DNA of 64,000 nucleotides, taken from the NCBI RefSeq assembly GCF_028475105.1, contig NZ_CP116936.1:4277501-4341500 (forward strand). Direction: 5' to 3'. The notes beneath the pieces were generated by a model that worked only from the letters and a program-made list of their open reading frames with translations, had not been told where the DNA came from and ran no database searches. This DNA comes from Micromonospora sp. LH3U1. Its GTDB lineage: Bacteria > Actinomycetota > Actinomycetes > Mycobacteriales > Micromonosporaceae. Every line of letters starts with the position of its first letter. Within the stretch, counting starts at the first letter, position 1. Position numbers and translations under genes: made by a program. Shown piece after piece: positions 41,868-51,542 of this stretch.

Positions 41868-43406
41868 TCACCGCGTCGCGCGCGCGGGCCGGGTCGGTTC
41901 GACCTGGCCCGCCGCGCCCTCATCGGCGGTACGCCGGATCATGCGCGCCGTCACCCTCCGGTAGGAGCGCGGGTCGACGGGGAACAGCCACTGCCGGGCC
42001 CGGGTCAGCGGGCCGACGTTGAGCCCCAGTTCGTTGAGCACCTCGTCGACGTTGTGCATCGAGAACGGGATGATGTTCGTGCCACGGGCGTGCCGCCCCT
42101 TGGTGCGTTCCGCCATCCAGGCCAGGCGGGCGCGCACCTCGTCGCGCATCCGGCCCTCGGGCGGCAGGGTGATCCCGCCCCGCAGGTGCACGGCCGTCCA
42201 GACCGCCGCCATCTCCGCGCTGAGCGGGCTGAAGAACGACGAGTTGTAGCCGGCGAATGTCAGGCGTGGCACGCCGATCGGCAGGATCTGACGGTAGAGC
42301 ATGAAGTTGCCCGCGCCGTCCTGCAGCCGGGCGTGCAGCGCGTCATCGAAGAACGGTACGTGCTGGCGGAAGCCGGTGCCACAGATCACCAGGTCGGCGG
42401 GGAGCACCGTGCCGTCGGCCAGGCGGGCGGCGGGCCGGCCACCGTCGACCAGTAACTCTGTGATCACCTGGTCCCGGTGCACGGCGATGCGGCCGTCGGC
42501 GACGCGCTCGAAGAAGCCCTCGGTGGCGAGGCTGACCGTGCTGCGGGCGATGTCCTCGAAGCTGCCGTTCGGCACGAGACCCAGTTCGCGCAGCTTGAGC
42601 TGCCTGGTCGCGACCGAGCCGACACTGTCGACCATGTTTCGGCGCAGACCGTTTCCCGGGCCGTGCAGGAACCGCTCGAATCCCTTCAGGTCGATGTAGC
42701 GGAACAGCGCCTCACCCATCCGGGTGAGCAGCAGGTATTTGTAGTTGAGCGCCCCGCCGAGCTTCCTGGGCATCTTCCAGAGCAGTTCGCGAGCCACGAC
42801 GTGGGTCTGGGCGGCGACCTCGCTCAACGGGATCGCGACGTCGCAGGACGACTTGCCGTACCCGACGACGAGGACGTTCCTCCCTCGGGCCGCCTCGATG
42901 TCGTGGAACTCCCCCGCCGCCAGCACGCGTCCTCCGGCGGCGGTGAAGTCCGCGTGACCGTCGAAGGACGGGACGACCGGGTCGGAGAAGATGCCGTTGG
43001 CGACGATCAGGTGGTCGTACCGTTCGACCGTCAGGGGGGCCTGGGCGCCCGCCGGCCGCGACGCGATCAGCCACCCGGTCTCGTCGTTGACGAGTTCGGC
43101 GGAGACGACCTCCGTGGACAGCCGCAGCACGGCGGCGAGCCCGAACTTCTCCACGTAGCTCTCAAGGTACTGCTGGACCTGCTCGCCAGACGGCCACTGC
43201 GGGTAGTGGGCGGGCATCGGCAGATCGGACAGGTGATAGGTGCCCTTGTCGTTCTGGGTGTGCAGACCGGGATAACGCCGGGTACGACTCCACACCCCAC
43301 CGACGTCGGGTGCCTTCTCGAACACGGCGACGTCGAATCCGCTCTGCCGCAGCACCTTCGCTGCGCTCAGGCCGGCGAACCCAGCGCCGACGACGGCAAT
43401 CCTCAT
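41868..43406 (-). CDS. Flavin-containing (FMO/Baeyer-Villiger-type) monooxygenase
   Basis: 512 residues from ATG 43406, GGAGGAA 5 bases upstream. FAD Rossmann motif VVGAGFAGLSAAKVL (5-19), substrate/NADP segment GVWSRTRRYPGLHTQNDKGTYHLSDLPMP, and NADPH Rossmann motif VLVVGYGKSSCDVAIP (about 165-180). ICGTGFRQHVPFF is the conserved ATG-like block. The enzyme would oxygenate a ketone, amine or sulphur compound with NADPH and oxygen. An AraC-type regulator gene is divergent from it and is the likely controller. Confidence 0.92.
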   Translation of the reverse strand: MRIAVVGAGFAGLSAAKVLRQSGFDVAVFEKAPDVGGVWSRTRRYPGLHTQNDKGTYHLSDLPMPAHYPQWPSGEQVQQYLESYVEKFGLAAVLRLSTEVVSAELVNDETGWLIASRPAGAQAPLTVERYDHLIVANGIFSDPVVPSFDGHADFTAAGGRVLAAGEFHDIEAARGRNVLVVGYGKSSCDVAIPLSEVAAQTHVVARELLWKMPRKLGGALNYKYLLLTRMGEALFRYIDLKGFERFLHGPGNGLRRNMVDSVGSVATRQLKLRELGLVPNGSFEDIARSTVSLATEGFFERVADGRIAVHRDQVITELLVDGGRPAARLADGTVLPADLVICGTGFRQHVPFFDDALHARLQDGAGNFMLYRQILPIGVPRLTFAGYNSSFFSPLSAEMAAVWTAVHLRGGITLPPEGRMRDEVRARLAWMAERTKGRHARGTNIIPFSMHNVDEVLNELGLNVGPLTRARQWLFPVDPRSYRRVTARMIRRTADEGAAGQVEPTRPARATR

Positions 43407-43618
43407 GGCTTCCTCCGAAAGGCGTGAACCGCTGCCGGGAACCGCACCAGCGTTGACCGCACGCTAACGAGCAGACCGGAAAGGTCGCTATCCGTGGGAC
43501 GCGGGCAGTATCCGCTGTACGCAGCCGGGCCGCCGGTTGTCGGGTCGGCGGCTTTCGCACGCTGTCCTGCCCGGTCACGCCTTATGGTCAGCGCATCAGG
43601 ACGCCCGGGAGGTGTCGG

Positions 43619-44581
43619 ATGGATGCTGTGACGGTCCGGACGGACGACGTCGAGCAGGCTCGCGCCGAGGTGGGCCGGGTCTTCTGTCCGCACCGGCTCA
43701 CCCCCCAGACGGGCGTACGCAGCGTCCAACTGCGGATGGCGGCACGCCGGGTGGGCGGGGTGGGTGTCGTCGACCTCGACTACGGGCAGGCGGTGCGCAT
43801 TCAACCGCCCGCACTGGAGACCTTCTACCTCGTTCAGATCCCCCGCGCCGGCAGCACGGTGGTCCGGCACGCCGGTCACACCGTGACCTCGACGCCCGGG
43901 GTCGCCTCCGTCCTGTCCCCGTACGACTCTTCGGACATGCAGTGGTCCGAGGGGTCACCGCACCAGATCTTCTACGCCGACCGGCGCACCGTCGACCGGG
44001 AACTCGCCCGCCTCCTGGGCCGCCCGTTGGACGAGCCGGTCCGCTTCGACATCGGCATGGTCATGACCACGTCGACCGCGCGGGCGTGGGCACGCGGGGT
44101 GGCGTTCCTCGCCGACGAGTTGTCACAGCCGACCGACGCGTCCCTGTTCGACCACCCGCAGGTCGCCGCCCGTTTCGAACAGGGGCTCATCGGCAAGCTG
44201 TTGCTGGCCCACCAGCACACCCATTCCGACCTGCTCGCCGAGCCGGGCCGCCACCCCAACCCCGGGCGCCTCGTCCGCCGGGCCTGCGCCCTGATCTCCG
44301 ACCACCACAGCGAGGCACTGACCGTCGGTGATGTCGCGGAGGCGTTGCGGGTGAGCGTACGAACGCTGCAGGACTGCTTCCGCCGCGAGTTGCACACCAC
44401 GCCGACGGCGTACCTGCGTGCCTGCCGGCTCGACGCGGTGCACCGCGCGCTGCGCGCGGGCGATCCCGGGGCGTCCGTCACGAGCATCGCCCTGCAACAC
44501 GGCTTCGTGCACCTCGGCCGGTTCGCGACCGACTATCGGACGCGATTCGGCACCTCACCATCCGCGACGCTGCGCCAGTGA
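43619..44581 (+). CDS. AraC-family transcriptional regulator
   Basis: 320 residues from ATG 43619, with GGGAGG upstream. N-terminal AraC-binding-like domain (about 20-200; QPPALETFYLVQIPRAGSTVVRHAG), as in AlkS/FeaR-type regulators. The C-terminal HTH_18 has two helix-turn-helix units: LTVGDVAEALRVSVRTLQDCFRRELHTTPTAYLRACRLDAVHRAL and VTSIALQHGFVHLGRFATDYRTRFGTSPSATL. It probably activates the divergent monooxygenase gene. Confidence 0.92.
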   Translation: MDAVTVRTDDVEQARAEVGRVFCPHRLTPQTGVRSVQLRMAARRVGGVGVVDLDYGQAVRIQPPALETFYLVQIPRAGSTVVRHAGHTVTSTPGVASVLSPYDSSDMQWSEGSPHQIFYADRRTVDRELARLLGRPLDEPVRFDIGMVMTTSTARAWARGVAFLADELSQPTDASLFDHPQVAARFEQGLIGKLLLAHQHTHSDLLAEPGRHPNPGRLVRRACALISDHHSEALTVGDVAEALRVSVRTLQDCFRRELHTTPTAYLRACRLDAVHRALRAGDPGASVTSIALQHGFVHLGRFATDYRTRFGTSPSATLRQ

Positions 44582-44613
44582 CGGGCGGTCTCTAGGGATG
44601 ACATACCGGACGC

Positions 44614-46050
44614 TCAGTCCTCCCATCCCAGGCGTCGGGCAGCCGCCCGCCATGCCGTCACGTCGGCGTGTGGCTCGTACCGCACGATCTGTTGCGTCGC
44701 GCGCAGCACGGACCGCAGCTCCGCCAGGCCACCACCGATCACGCCGAGGGCCCGGGCCTGCACCAGGGCGTTGCCCAGGGCGGTCGCCTCGACCGGCCCG
44801 GCGAGCACCGGCAGGCCGCAAGCGTCGGCGGTGAGTTGACAGAGCAGGTCGTTGCGGGCGCCACCGCCGACGACGTGCACGGCGTCGACGTGCCGCCCGG
44901 AGAGCTGCTGCGCCTGCTGGACAGCGCGCCGGTGCGCCAGCGCGAGACTGTCCAGGATGCACCGGACCGTGGCCGGCGGGCTGTCCGGCACGGGCTCCCC
45001 CGTACGCCGGCAAGCCTCGGCGATGCGGGCGGGCATGTCGCCGGGTGGCAGGAAGGTCGGGTCGTCCGGATCCACGACGGAGCGAAAGGCCGGTTTCTCG
45101 GCCGCCTGCCGGAGCAGAGCGGGCAGGTCCGTGGTGCCCCAGGTACGCAGCGACTCCTGCAGTGGCCAGAGGCCCATCACGTTACGCAGGTAGCGGATCG
45201 TGCCGTCGACACCGGATTCATTGGTGAAGTTGGCCCGCCGACTCGACTCGCTGAGCACGGGGGCGTGCAGCTCGACGCCGACCAGTGACCAGGTGCCGCA
45301 GGAGATGTAGGCGAAGTGCTCACCCTCCGCCGGCACCCCGACCACCGCCGAGGCCGTGTCGTGCGATCCCACCGCCACCACGTCGGGCGATCCGGGTAGG
45401 TCGAGCGTGGGCAGGACCGGGCCGATCCGGGTGCCCGGCTCGCGCAGCGGCGCGAACAGTTCGCCGCGAATCCCGGCGTCGGCCATCAGGTCGGTCGCCC
45501 AGGCGCGGCGACACAGGTCGTAGAGCTGGGTGGTGGAGGCGTTGGTGACCTCGGCGCCGACCTCACCGGTGAGCCAGTACGCGATGAGGTCCGGGATCAG
45601 CAGCAACCGGTGCGCGGCCTCCAGTTGGGGCGTACCGGCGGCGGCGGCGAGCTGGTAGAGGGTGTTGAACGGCAGGTGTTGCAGCCCCGTCGTGGCGTAG
45701 AGCCGCTCCGGTCCGAGTTGCTTCGCCACCCGGTCGCCGACGCCCTCGGTGCGCCCGTCGCGGTAGTGCACGGGGTTGCCGAGCAGAGCCCCGGTGGCGT
45801 CGAGTAGCCCGTAGTCCACCGCCCAGGTGTCGATGCCGATCCCGGCGACCGGGCCAGCGGCGCGCAGCCCTTCCAGGACGCCCTGGTAGAGCGCCAGGAC
45901 GTCCCAGTGCAGGGTGCCCGCCACCCGCACGGGCTCGTTGCGGAACCGGTGGGCCTCGGTGAGCTCCAGCGTCCCCGGCCCGACGCGCGCGAGCATGACC
46001 CGGCCGCTGGACGCGCCCACGTCCACAGCGGCCAGTCGCAGCGCGGTCAT
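44614..46050 (-). CDS. rhaB: L-rhamnulokinase
   Basis: 478 residues, ATG 46050 overlapping the stop of rhaDE by one base (TGATG). FGGY kinase: LAAVDVGASSGRVML phosphate-1 loop, HRFRNEPVRVAGTLHWDVLALY, GIDTWAVDYGLLDATG, and the C-terminal VVGGGARNDLLCQLTADACGLPV nucleotide site. These are specific to RhaB. It phosphorylates L-rhamnulose to L-rhamnulose-1-phosphate for the aldolase encoded just before. Last gene of the operon. Confidence 0.95.
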   Translation of the reverse strand: MTALRLAAVDVGASSGRVMLARVGPGTLELTEAHRFRNEPVRVAGTLHWDVLALYQGVLEGLRAAGPVAGIGIDTWAVDYGLLDATGALLGNPVHYRDGRTEGVGDRVAKQLGPERLYATTGLQHLPFNTLYQLAAAAGTPQLEAAHRLLLIPDLIAYWLTGEVGAEVTNASTTQLYDLCRRAWATDLMADAGIRGELFAPLREPGTRIGPVLPTLDLPGSPDVVAVGSHDTASAVVGVPAEGEHFAYISCGTWSLVGVELHAPVLSESSRRANFTNESGVDGTIRYLRNVMGLWPLQESLRTWGTTDLPALLRQAAEKPAFRSVVDPDDPTFLPPGDMPARIAEACRRTGEPVPDSPPATVRCILDSLALAHRRAVQQAQQLSGRHVDAVHVVGGGARNDLLCQLTADACGLPVLAGPVEATALGNALVQARALGVIGGGLAELRSVLRATQQIVRYEPHADVTAWRAAARRLGWED

Positions 46051-48083
46051 CAGCGGAGGAAGGCCGCGGCGACACCGGCGTCCACCGGGACGTGCAGTCC
46101 CGTGGTGTGGGACAGCTCGCCGCCGGTGAGCACGAAGACCGCGTTGGCGACGTGCTCGGGCAGCACCTCGCGCTTGAGCAGCGTGCGCTGGGCGTAGAAC
46201 TCGCCCAGCTTCTCCTCCGGCACGCCGTAGACGGCGGCCCGCTGGGCACCCCAGCCCCCGGCGAAGATGCCGGAGCCACGGACCACCCCGTCCGGGTTGA
46301 CACCGTTGACCCGGATGCCGTGCCCGCCGAGTTCGGCGGCGAGGAGCCGGACCTGGTGCGCCTGGTCGGCCTTCGCCGCGCCGTACGCCACGTTGTTCGG
46401 ACCGGCGAACAGGGAGTTCTTGCTGGAGATGTAGACGATGTCCCCGCCCATCCCCTGCGCCAGCAGCACCCGCGTGGCCTCCCGGGAGACGAGGAAGGAG
46501 CCCTTGGCCATCACGTCGTGCTGGACGTCCCAGTCCGCCTCGGTCGTCTCCAGCAGCGACCTGGACAGCGAGAGCCCCGCGTTGTTCACCACCAGGTCCA
46601 CCCCGCCGAAGGCGAGCACGGCCTCGCGCAGAGCGTCAGCGACAGCCGTTGCGTCGCTGACGTCGGCCGCGACGGCGACTGCCACGTCCGCGCTGCCGAT
46701 CTCGGCGGCCACGGCGGCGGCCGCCTCGGCGTCACGGTCGGCGACCACGACACACGCGCCCTCCGCGGCGAGCCGGTGGGCGATCGCCCGGCCGATCCCG
46801 GAGCCACCTCCGGTGACGAACGCGACCCGTGTGGCGAGGGCCTTCGGCTTCGGCATCCGCTGAAGCTTCGCCTCCTCCAGGGCCCAGTACTCGATCCGGA
46901 ACTTCTCGGCCTCGTCGATCGGCGCGTAGCGCGACACGGCTTCCGCGCCGCGCATCACGTTGATCGCGTTGACATAGAACTCGCCGGCGACGCGGGCGGT
47001 CTGCTTGTTGGCGCCGAAGCTGAACATGCCCACACCGGGCACCAGGACCACGGCCGGATCGGCGCCCCGCATCGGCGGGCTGCCCGCGCTGGCGTGCCGC
47101 TCGTAGTAGGCGCGGTAGTCGTCGCGGTAGGAGGTGTGCAGCTCCTGGAGGCGGGCGATCACCTCCTCGGTGGGGGCGGTGGGCGGCAGGTCGAGCACCA
47201 TCGGGCGGACCTTCGTGCGCAGGAAGTGGTCCGGGCAGGAGGTGCCGAGGGCCGCGAGGGCTGGGTGCTTCTCCCGCGCGACGAAGTCGAGCACCACGTC
47301 ACTGTCGGTGTAGTGGCCCACCTGCGGCCGGTCGGTGGACGCCAGCCCCCGCAGCACCGGAAACAACGCCGCCGCCCGACGTCGGCGTTCGTCGGTCGGC
47401 AGCGGCGCGTAGCCGGCGATGACCGGGCCGAGCGGCTCGGCCCGGCCCCGCTCGTCGAGGTACGTCTGCGCGCTGCGGACGATCTCCAGCGAGTGGCGTT
47501 CGCACTCGTCGCTGGTCGTGCCCCACGCCGTGATGCCGTGCCCGCCGAGGATCACGCCGATCGCCTGCGGGTTGGCCCGTGCCACCGCGGCGATGTCGAG
47601 GCCGAGTTGGAAACCGGGCCGCCGCCAGGGGACCCACAGCACCCGGTCGCCGAAGATCTCCTTGGTCAGTTCCGGCCCGTCGGCGGCGGCGGCGATCGCG
47701 ATGCCGGCGTCGGGGTGCAGGTGGTCGACGTGCGCGGCGTCGACCAGTCCGTGCATGGCCGTGTCGATGGACGGCGCGGCTCCGCCCCGGCCGTGCAGGC
47801 AGTAGTCGAACGCCGCGACCATCTCGTCCTCCCGCTCGACGCCGGGGTAGACGTCCACGAGGGCGCGGAGCCGGTCCAGCCGCAGAGCGGCCAACCCGGA
47901 CCGGGTGAGGGTGCCGAGGTCGCCGCCGGAGCCCTTGACCCAGAGCAACTCGACCGGACCGCCGGTGACCGGGTCGGTGGCCGCACCCTTGGCGGAGGTG
48001 TTGCCCCCGGCGTAGTTCGTCGTGGTCGGGTCGGCGCCGAGCCGGTTGCTGCGCGCGATCAGCGCCTGCACCTCGTCTTGCAT
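46050..48083 (-). CDS. rhaD: Bifunctional rhamnulose-1-phosphate aldolase / lactaldehyde dehydrogenase
   Basis: 677 residues. ATG 48083 has GGGGA 10 bases upstream; GTG 48092 is the alternative start. N-terminal class II aldolase (about 1-400; NYAGGNTSAKG, LWVKGSGGDLGTL, DHLHPDAGIAIAA with zinc His residues). C-terminal SDR (about 425-677; VAFVTGGGSGIGRAI, NNAGLS, and YGAAK as the Tyr-x3-Lys pair). The fused RhaE-type enzyme splits rhamnulose-1-phosphate into DHAP and L-lactaldehyde and oxidises the latter to L-lactate. Confidence 0.95.
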   Translation of the reverse strand: MQDEVQALIARSNRLGADPTTTNYAGGNTSAKGAATDPVTGGPVELLWVKGSGGDLGTLTRSGLAALRLDRLRALVDVYPGVEREDEMVAAFDYCLHGRGGAAPSIDTAMHGLVDAAHVDHLHPDAGIAIAAAADGPELTKEIFGDRVLWVPWRRPGFQLGLDIAAVARANPQAIGVILGGHGITAWGTTSDECERHSLEIVRSAQTYLDERGRAEPLGPVIAGYAPLPTDERRRRAAALFPVLRGLASTDRPQVGHYTDSDVVLDFVAREKHPALAALGTSCPDHFLRTKVRPMVLDLPPTAPTEEVIARLQELHTSYRDDYRAYYERHASAGSPPMRGADPAVVLVPGVGMFSFGANKQTARVAGEFYVNAINVMRGAEAVSRYAPIDEAEKFRIEYWALEEAKLQRMPKPKALATRVAFVTGGGSGIGRAIAHRLAAEGACVVVADRDAEAAAAVAAEIGSADVAVAVAADVSDATAVADALREAVLAFGGVDLVVNNAGLSLSRSLLETTEADWDVQHDVMAKGSFLVSREATRVLLAQGMGGDIVYISSKNSLFAGPNNVAYGAAKADQAHQVRLLAAELGGHGIRVNGVNPDGVVRGSGIFAGGWGAQRAAVYGVPEEKLGEFYAQRTLLKREVLPEHVANAVFVLTGGELSHTTGLHVPVDAGVAAAFLR

Positions 48084-48121
48084 CGTCCTCACGTCCCCAG
48101 TCTGAGTTTCTGCAGTGATGG

Positions 48122-49303
48122 TCAGGCGCCCCAGCCGGCCTGCTGGCCACCGGCGCGTTCGGCGCGGATCCTGTCGAAGTAGCCGGAGCGGGCGTACGCG
48201 GTCATCGGGTCCGGATCCAGGCCCAGGTCCGTACGGAGCTCGGCGAGCAGCGGCCGGACGTCGGTGTTGTACGCGTCCATCAGCACGGCGTTGGCGGCGA
48301 GCACGTCACCGCTGCGCTGCGCGGCGGCCAGTGCGTCCGCGTCGACGAGCAGCGCCTTCGCGGTCGCCTCCTGCACGTTCAGCACCGAGCGGATGATGGC
48401 CGGGATCTTCGCCTCGATGTTGTGGCACTGGTCGAGCATGAACGCGATGCCGGCCTCGGGCGCCAACGCGTCGCCACGGACGATCTCGTACATGATCCGG
48501 AACAACTGGAACGGGTCCGCCGAGCCGACCATCAGGTCGTCGTCGGCGTAGAAGCGCGAGTTGAAGTCGAACGCGCCGAGCTTGCCGACGCGCAGCAGGA
48601 ACGCCACGATGAACTCGATGTTCGTGCCCGGGGCATGGTGCCCGGTGTCGATGACCACCTGCGCCTTCGGGCCCAGCTCCAGGCAGTGCGCGTACGCGGT
48701 GCCCCAGTCCGGCACGTCGGTGGTGTAGAAGGCCGGCTCGAAGAGCTTGTACTCCAGCAGCAACCGTTGGTCGTCGCCGAGCCGGTCGTAGGTCTCGCGC
48801 AGCGCCGCCGCGAGCCGGTCCTGCCGGGCACGGATGTCGTCCTGGCCGGGATAGTTGGTGCCGTCGGAGAACCAGAGCTTCAGGTCGCGGGAGCCGGTGC
48901 GGTCCATGATGTCCACGCACTCGATCAGGTGGTCGATGGCCTTGCGGCGCACCCCAGGGTCCGGGTTGGTGACGCTGCCCAGCTTGTAGTCGTTGTCCTG
49001 GAAGACGTTGGCGTTGATCGCGCCCAGGCGGACATTGTGATCCCCCGCGTACGCGGCCAGATCGGCGTAGTCGTCGACCCGGTCCCACGGGATGTGCAGC
49101 GCCACCGTGGGTGCGATGCCGGTGAGCTGGTGTACGACCGCCGCGTCGGCCACCTTCTCGTACGGGTTACGCGGCACCCCCTCCTGCGGGAAGACCTTGA
49201 AGCGGGTCCCGGAGTTGGCGTACGCCCAGGATGGCGTCTCGATGCGCTGGGACCGCAGGGCCAGCTTGACCCTTTCGAGGGTCTGCGCGTCGGGCTGCGT
49301 CAT
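48122..49303 (-). CDS. rhaI: L-rhamnose isomerase (xylose isomerase-like type)
   Basis: 393 residues from ATG 49303, preceded by GGGAGAGA. A TIM-barrel sugar isomerase of the Gram-positive RhaI type, distinct from E. coli RhaA: VALHIPWDRVDDYADL, GAINANVFQDNDYKLGSVTNPD, LKLWFSDGTNYPGQDD, VVIDTGHHAPGTNIEFIVAFLL with metal-ligand His, and FDFNSRFYADDDL. It converts L-rhamnose to L-rhamnulose. Confidence 0.94.
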   Translation of the reverse strand: MTQPDAQTLERVKLALRSQRIETPSWAYANSGTRFKVFPQEGVPRNPYEKVADAAVVHQLTGIAPTVALHIPWDRVDDYADLAAYAGDHNVRLGAINANVFQDNDYKLGSVTNPDPGVRRKAIDHLIECVDIMDRTGSRDLKLWFSDGTNYPGQDDIRARQDRLAAALRETYDRLGDDQRLLLEYKLFEPAFYTTDVPDWGTAYAHCLELGPKAQVVIDTGHHAPGTNIEFIVAFLLRVGKLGAFDFNSRFYADDDLMVGSADPFQLFRIMYEIVRGDALAPEAGIAFMLDQCHNIEAKIPAIIRSVLNVQEATAKALLVDADALAAAQRSGDVLAANAVLMDAYNTDVRPLLAELRTDLGLDPDPMTAYARSGYFDRIRAERAGGQQAGWGA

Positions 49304-49324
49304 GGTGTCTCTCCCGTCGGCTCC

Positions 49325-49355
49325 CCCGGTCGGTGCACGGCGTGCACCGACCGGG
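49325..49355 (-). promoter_or_regulatory. Intercistronic stem-loop between rhaS and rhaI
   Basis: Perfect 14-bp stem CCCGGTCGGTGCAC (49325-49338) with complement at 49342-49355 and a 3-base loop, 7 bases after the rhaS stop and 21 before rhaI. It can attenuate or protect the upstream message, keeping the binding protein more abundant than the enzymes. Confidence 0.75.
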
Positions 49356-49362
49356 AGTGCGG

Positions 49363-50448
49363 TCAGAACTGGAACTGGTCGATGTTGTTCTTGTCGAACA
49401 CGGTGGGTGGGCCGAGGATGACCACTCCGTCCTTCGCGACGGTGAACTCGCCGAGCTTGCCGGCCTTGAACGTGTCGCCCTCGGCGCCGGTGATCTGGCC
49501 GGAGGCCAGGGCCGCACCGGCGTACGCGGCGAGGTAGCCGAGGTCGGCCGGGCTCCACAGGGCGAACGCGTCGACGGTGCCGTCCTTGACGTACTGACGC
49601 ATCTGGTTCGGGGTACCCAGACCGGTCAGCTTGACCTTGCCCTTGTACTGCGATCCGCTGAGGTAGCGGGCCGCGGCGGCGACGCCGACCGTGGTGGGCG
49701 AGATGATGCCCTTGAGGTTCGGGTACGACTGCAGCAGACCCTGGGTCTCCTGGAAGGACTTCTGGTCGTCGTCGTTGCCGTACGCCACGGTGACCAGCTT
49801 GATCTTGCTGTACTCGGGCTTCGCCAGCTCGGTCTTCATCAACGCGATCCAGGCGTTCTGGTTGGTCGCGTTGGCGGTCGCGGAGAGAATCGCGATCTCT
49901 CCCTCGCCGCCGATCTGCTGTGAGACGAGCTTGACCTGGTTTTCCGCGATGCCCTCGGCGGTCACCTGGTTGACGAAGATCTGGCGGCACTCCGGCTTGG
50001 TGTCCGAGTCGAAGGTGACGATCTTCGCGCCGGCCGCCTTCGCCTGGTTGAGCGCCCCGCAGATGGCATTGGGGTCGTTGGCCGAGGTGACGATCACGTC
50101 CATGCCCTGCTGGGACAGGGTGTTGATATAGCTGACCTGGGACGAGGCGCTGGCCTCGGAGGGGCCGACCTCCTTGAACTCACCCTTGATCTCGGTGACC
50201 GCGTCCTTGCCGCCATTGTCCGAGACCGTGAAGTACGGGTTGTTGAGCTGTTTCGGCAGGAAGGCGATCTTCAGCCCTTCCTTGAGGGCGGCGTTGGGAT
50301 TGGCGGCGCCGCTCGCCTGGTTGCCGGCGCCGGTGTCCTTGTCGGTGTTGTCGCGGGTGGTGCCGCCACAGGCCGTGGCGCTGAGCAGCAGTGCGGCGAG
50401 AGTGAGGCTGGTGGCCCCGACACGGAGCCCTCTGCGGTACGCGGACAT
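49363..50448 (-). CDS. rhaS: Rhamnose ABC transporter substrate-binding lipoprotein
   Basis: 361 residues. ATG 50448 chosen over ATG 50454 because GGAAGG lies 6 bases before the former and touches the latter. Signal peptide with lipobox SATAC (Cys near residue 27). Peripla_BP_4 fold: KIAFLPKQLNNPYFTVSDNGGKDAV, VSYINTLSQQGMDVIVTSANDPNAI, IVTFDSDTKPE and LKGIISPTTVGVAAAARYL, as in RhaS binding proteins. It binds L-rhamnose outside the cell. Confidence 0.93.
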   Translation of the reverse strand: MSAYRRGLRVGATSLTLAALLLSATACGGTTRDNTDKDTGAGNQASGAANPNAALKEGLKIAFLPKQLNNPYFTVSDNGGKDAVTEIKGEFKEVGPSEASASSQVSYINTLSQQGMDVIVTSANDPNAICGALNQAKAAGAKIVTFDSDTKPECRQIFVNQVTAEGIAENQVKLVSQQIGGEGEIAILSATANATNQNAWIALMKTELAKPEYSKIKLVTVAYGNDDDQKSFQETQGLLQSYPNLKGIISPTTVGVAAAARYLSGSQYKGKVKLTGLGTPNQMRQYVKDGTVDAFALWSPADLGYLAAYAGAALASGQITGAEGDTFKAGKLGEFTVAKDGVVILGPPTVFDKNNIDQFQF

Positions 50449-50486
50449 CGTCATCCTTCCGGGGGGTGGGTGGTACGCGGGGGAGG

Positions 50487-51542
50487 TCACGGCACGACGG
50501 GGTGCCGCTGTCGTCGACGGTGCAGCCGGGCGCGAACGTCCGCGACGGCGTTGGGCAGTACGACGGATGCGATGAGCAGCGTGCCGGTGACGATCGTCAG
50601 CGCGTTGGCGTCGATGTCGGCGAGCTGCAGCGCGTTGCGGAGGACGCCGAGGAGGAGGACGCCCGCCAGCACGCCGAGCAGACCACCTCGACCACCGAAG
50701 ATCGACACACCCCCGAGCAGTACGGCGGTCACCACGGTCAACTCCAGGCCGGTGGCGTTGTCGCCGCGGGCACTGGCGTAGCGGAGGGTCCAGAAGATGC
50801 CGACCAGCCCGCAGACGGCACCCGAGACCACGAAGAGCCAGAACTTCGTCCGGGCCACCGAGACGCCGGTGAACCTGGCGGCCTGATCGTTGTTGCCCAT
50901 GGCGTAGAGCGCCCGCCCGGCCGGGGTGGCGTGCAGCACGACCGCGAAGACCACCGCGAGCAGCAGCAGCGGCACCACCACGACCGGGATCGACGTACCG
51001 GGAATGTCGCGCACCACGGCGGCCGTCCAGTCGGCCGGGAAGTCCGCGACGGCCTGGTCGCCGAGCACCACGAAGGACAGCCCCCGGTAGAGCGCGAGCG
51101 TGCCGATGGTGACCGCCAGCGACGGCAGGCCGAAGCCGGTGACGAAGAGGCCGTTCACCCCGCCGAGCACGGCGCCGAGCAGCACCACGAGAACGCAGAT
51201 CAGCTCCAGGGACAGCCCGCTGGAGAGCCAGAGCTGGCCCATCAGGCTGCTACACAGGCCGACCATGCTGGCCACCGAGAGGTCGATCTCACCGGTGATC
51301 ACGATCAGGGTCATCGGCAGCGCGATGAGCGCCAGCGGCACCAGATCGAGCAGCAGGAACTGCGCGTTGCGACCGGTGGCGAAGTTCTCCACGGTCAGGC
51401 CGGCAATCAGCACGGCCACCACGAGAGCGGCGACGATCACCGCGTCCCAGCTACCGAGCAGCCCGCGCAGGCTGGCGATGCGGCCCGCGCCGGGCTCGGC
51501 CTCCGCGGTGGGCGGTGCCGCGTACAGGCTGTCATGCGCCAT
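50487..51542 (-). CDS. rhaQ: Rhamnose ABC transporter permease (second subunit)
   Basis: 351 residues from ATG 51542, GGGAGAAG 6 bases upstream, overlapping the stop of the upstream permease gene by 11 bases. BPD_transp_2 family with about ten helices. Conserved ITGEIDLSVASMVGLCSSLMGQLW and GRALYAMGNNDQAARFTGVSV. It pairs with the adjacent permease. Confidence 0.92.
   Translation of the reverse strand: MAHDSLYAAPPTAEAEPGAGRIASLRGLLGSWDAVIVAALVVAVLIAGLTVENFATGRNAQFLLLDLVPLALIALPMTLIVITGEIDLSVASMVGLCSSLMGQLWLSSGLSLELICVLVVLLGAVLGGVNGLFVTGFGLPSLAVTIGTLALYRGLSFVVLGDQAVADFPADWTAAVVRDIPGTSIPVVVVPLLLLAVVFAVVLHATPAGRALYAMGNNDQAARFTGVSVARTKFWLFVVSGAVCGLVGIFWTLRYASARGDNATGLELTVVTAVLLGGVSIFGGRGGLLGVLAGVLLLGVLRNALQLADIDANALTIVTGTLLIASVVLPNAVADVRARLHRRRQRHPVVP

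Noticed and set aside
41549..41923. Minus-strand frame below the monooxygenase stop
   Set aside because: Arg/Pro-rich composition typical of a shadow frame, no ribosome site, and its start lies inside the monooxygenase gene.
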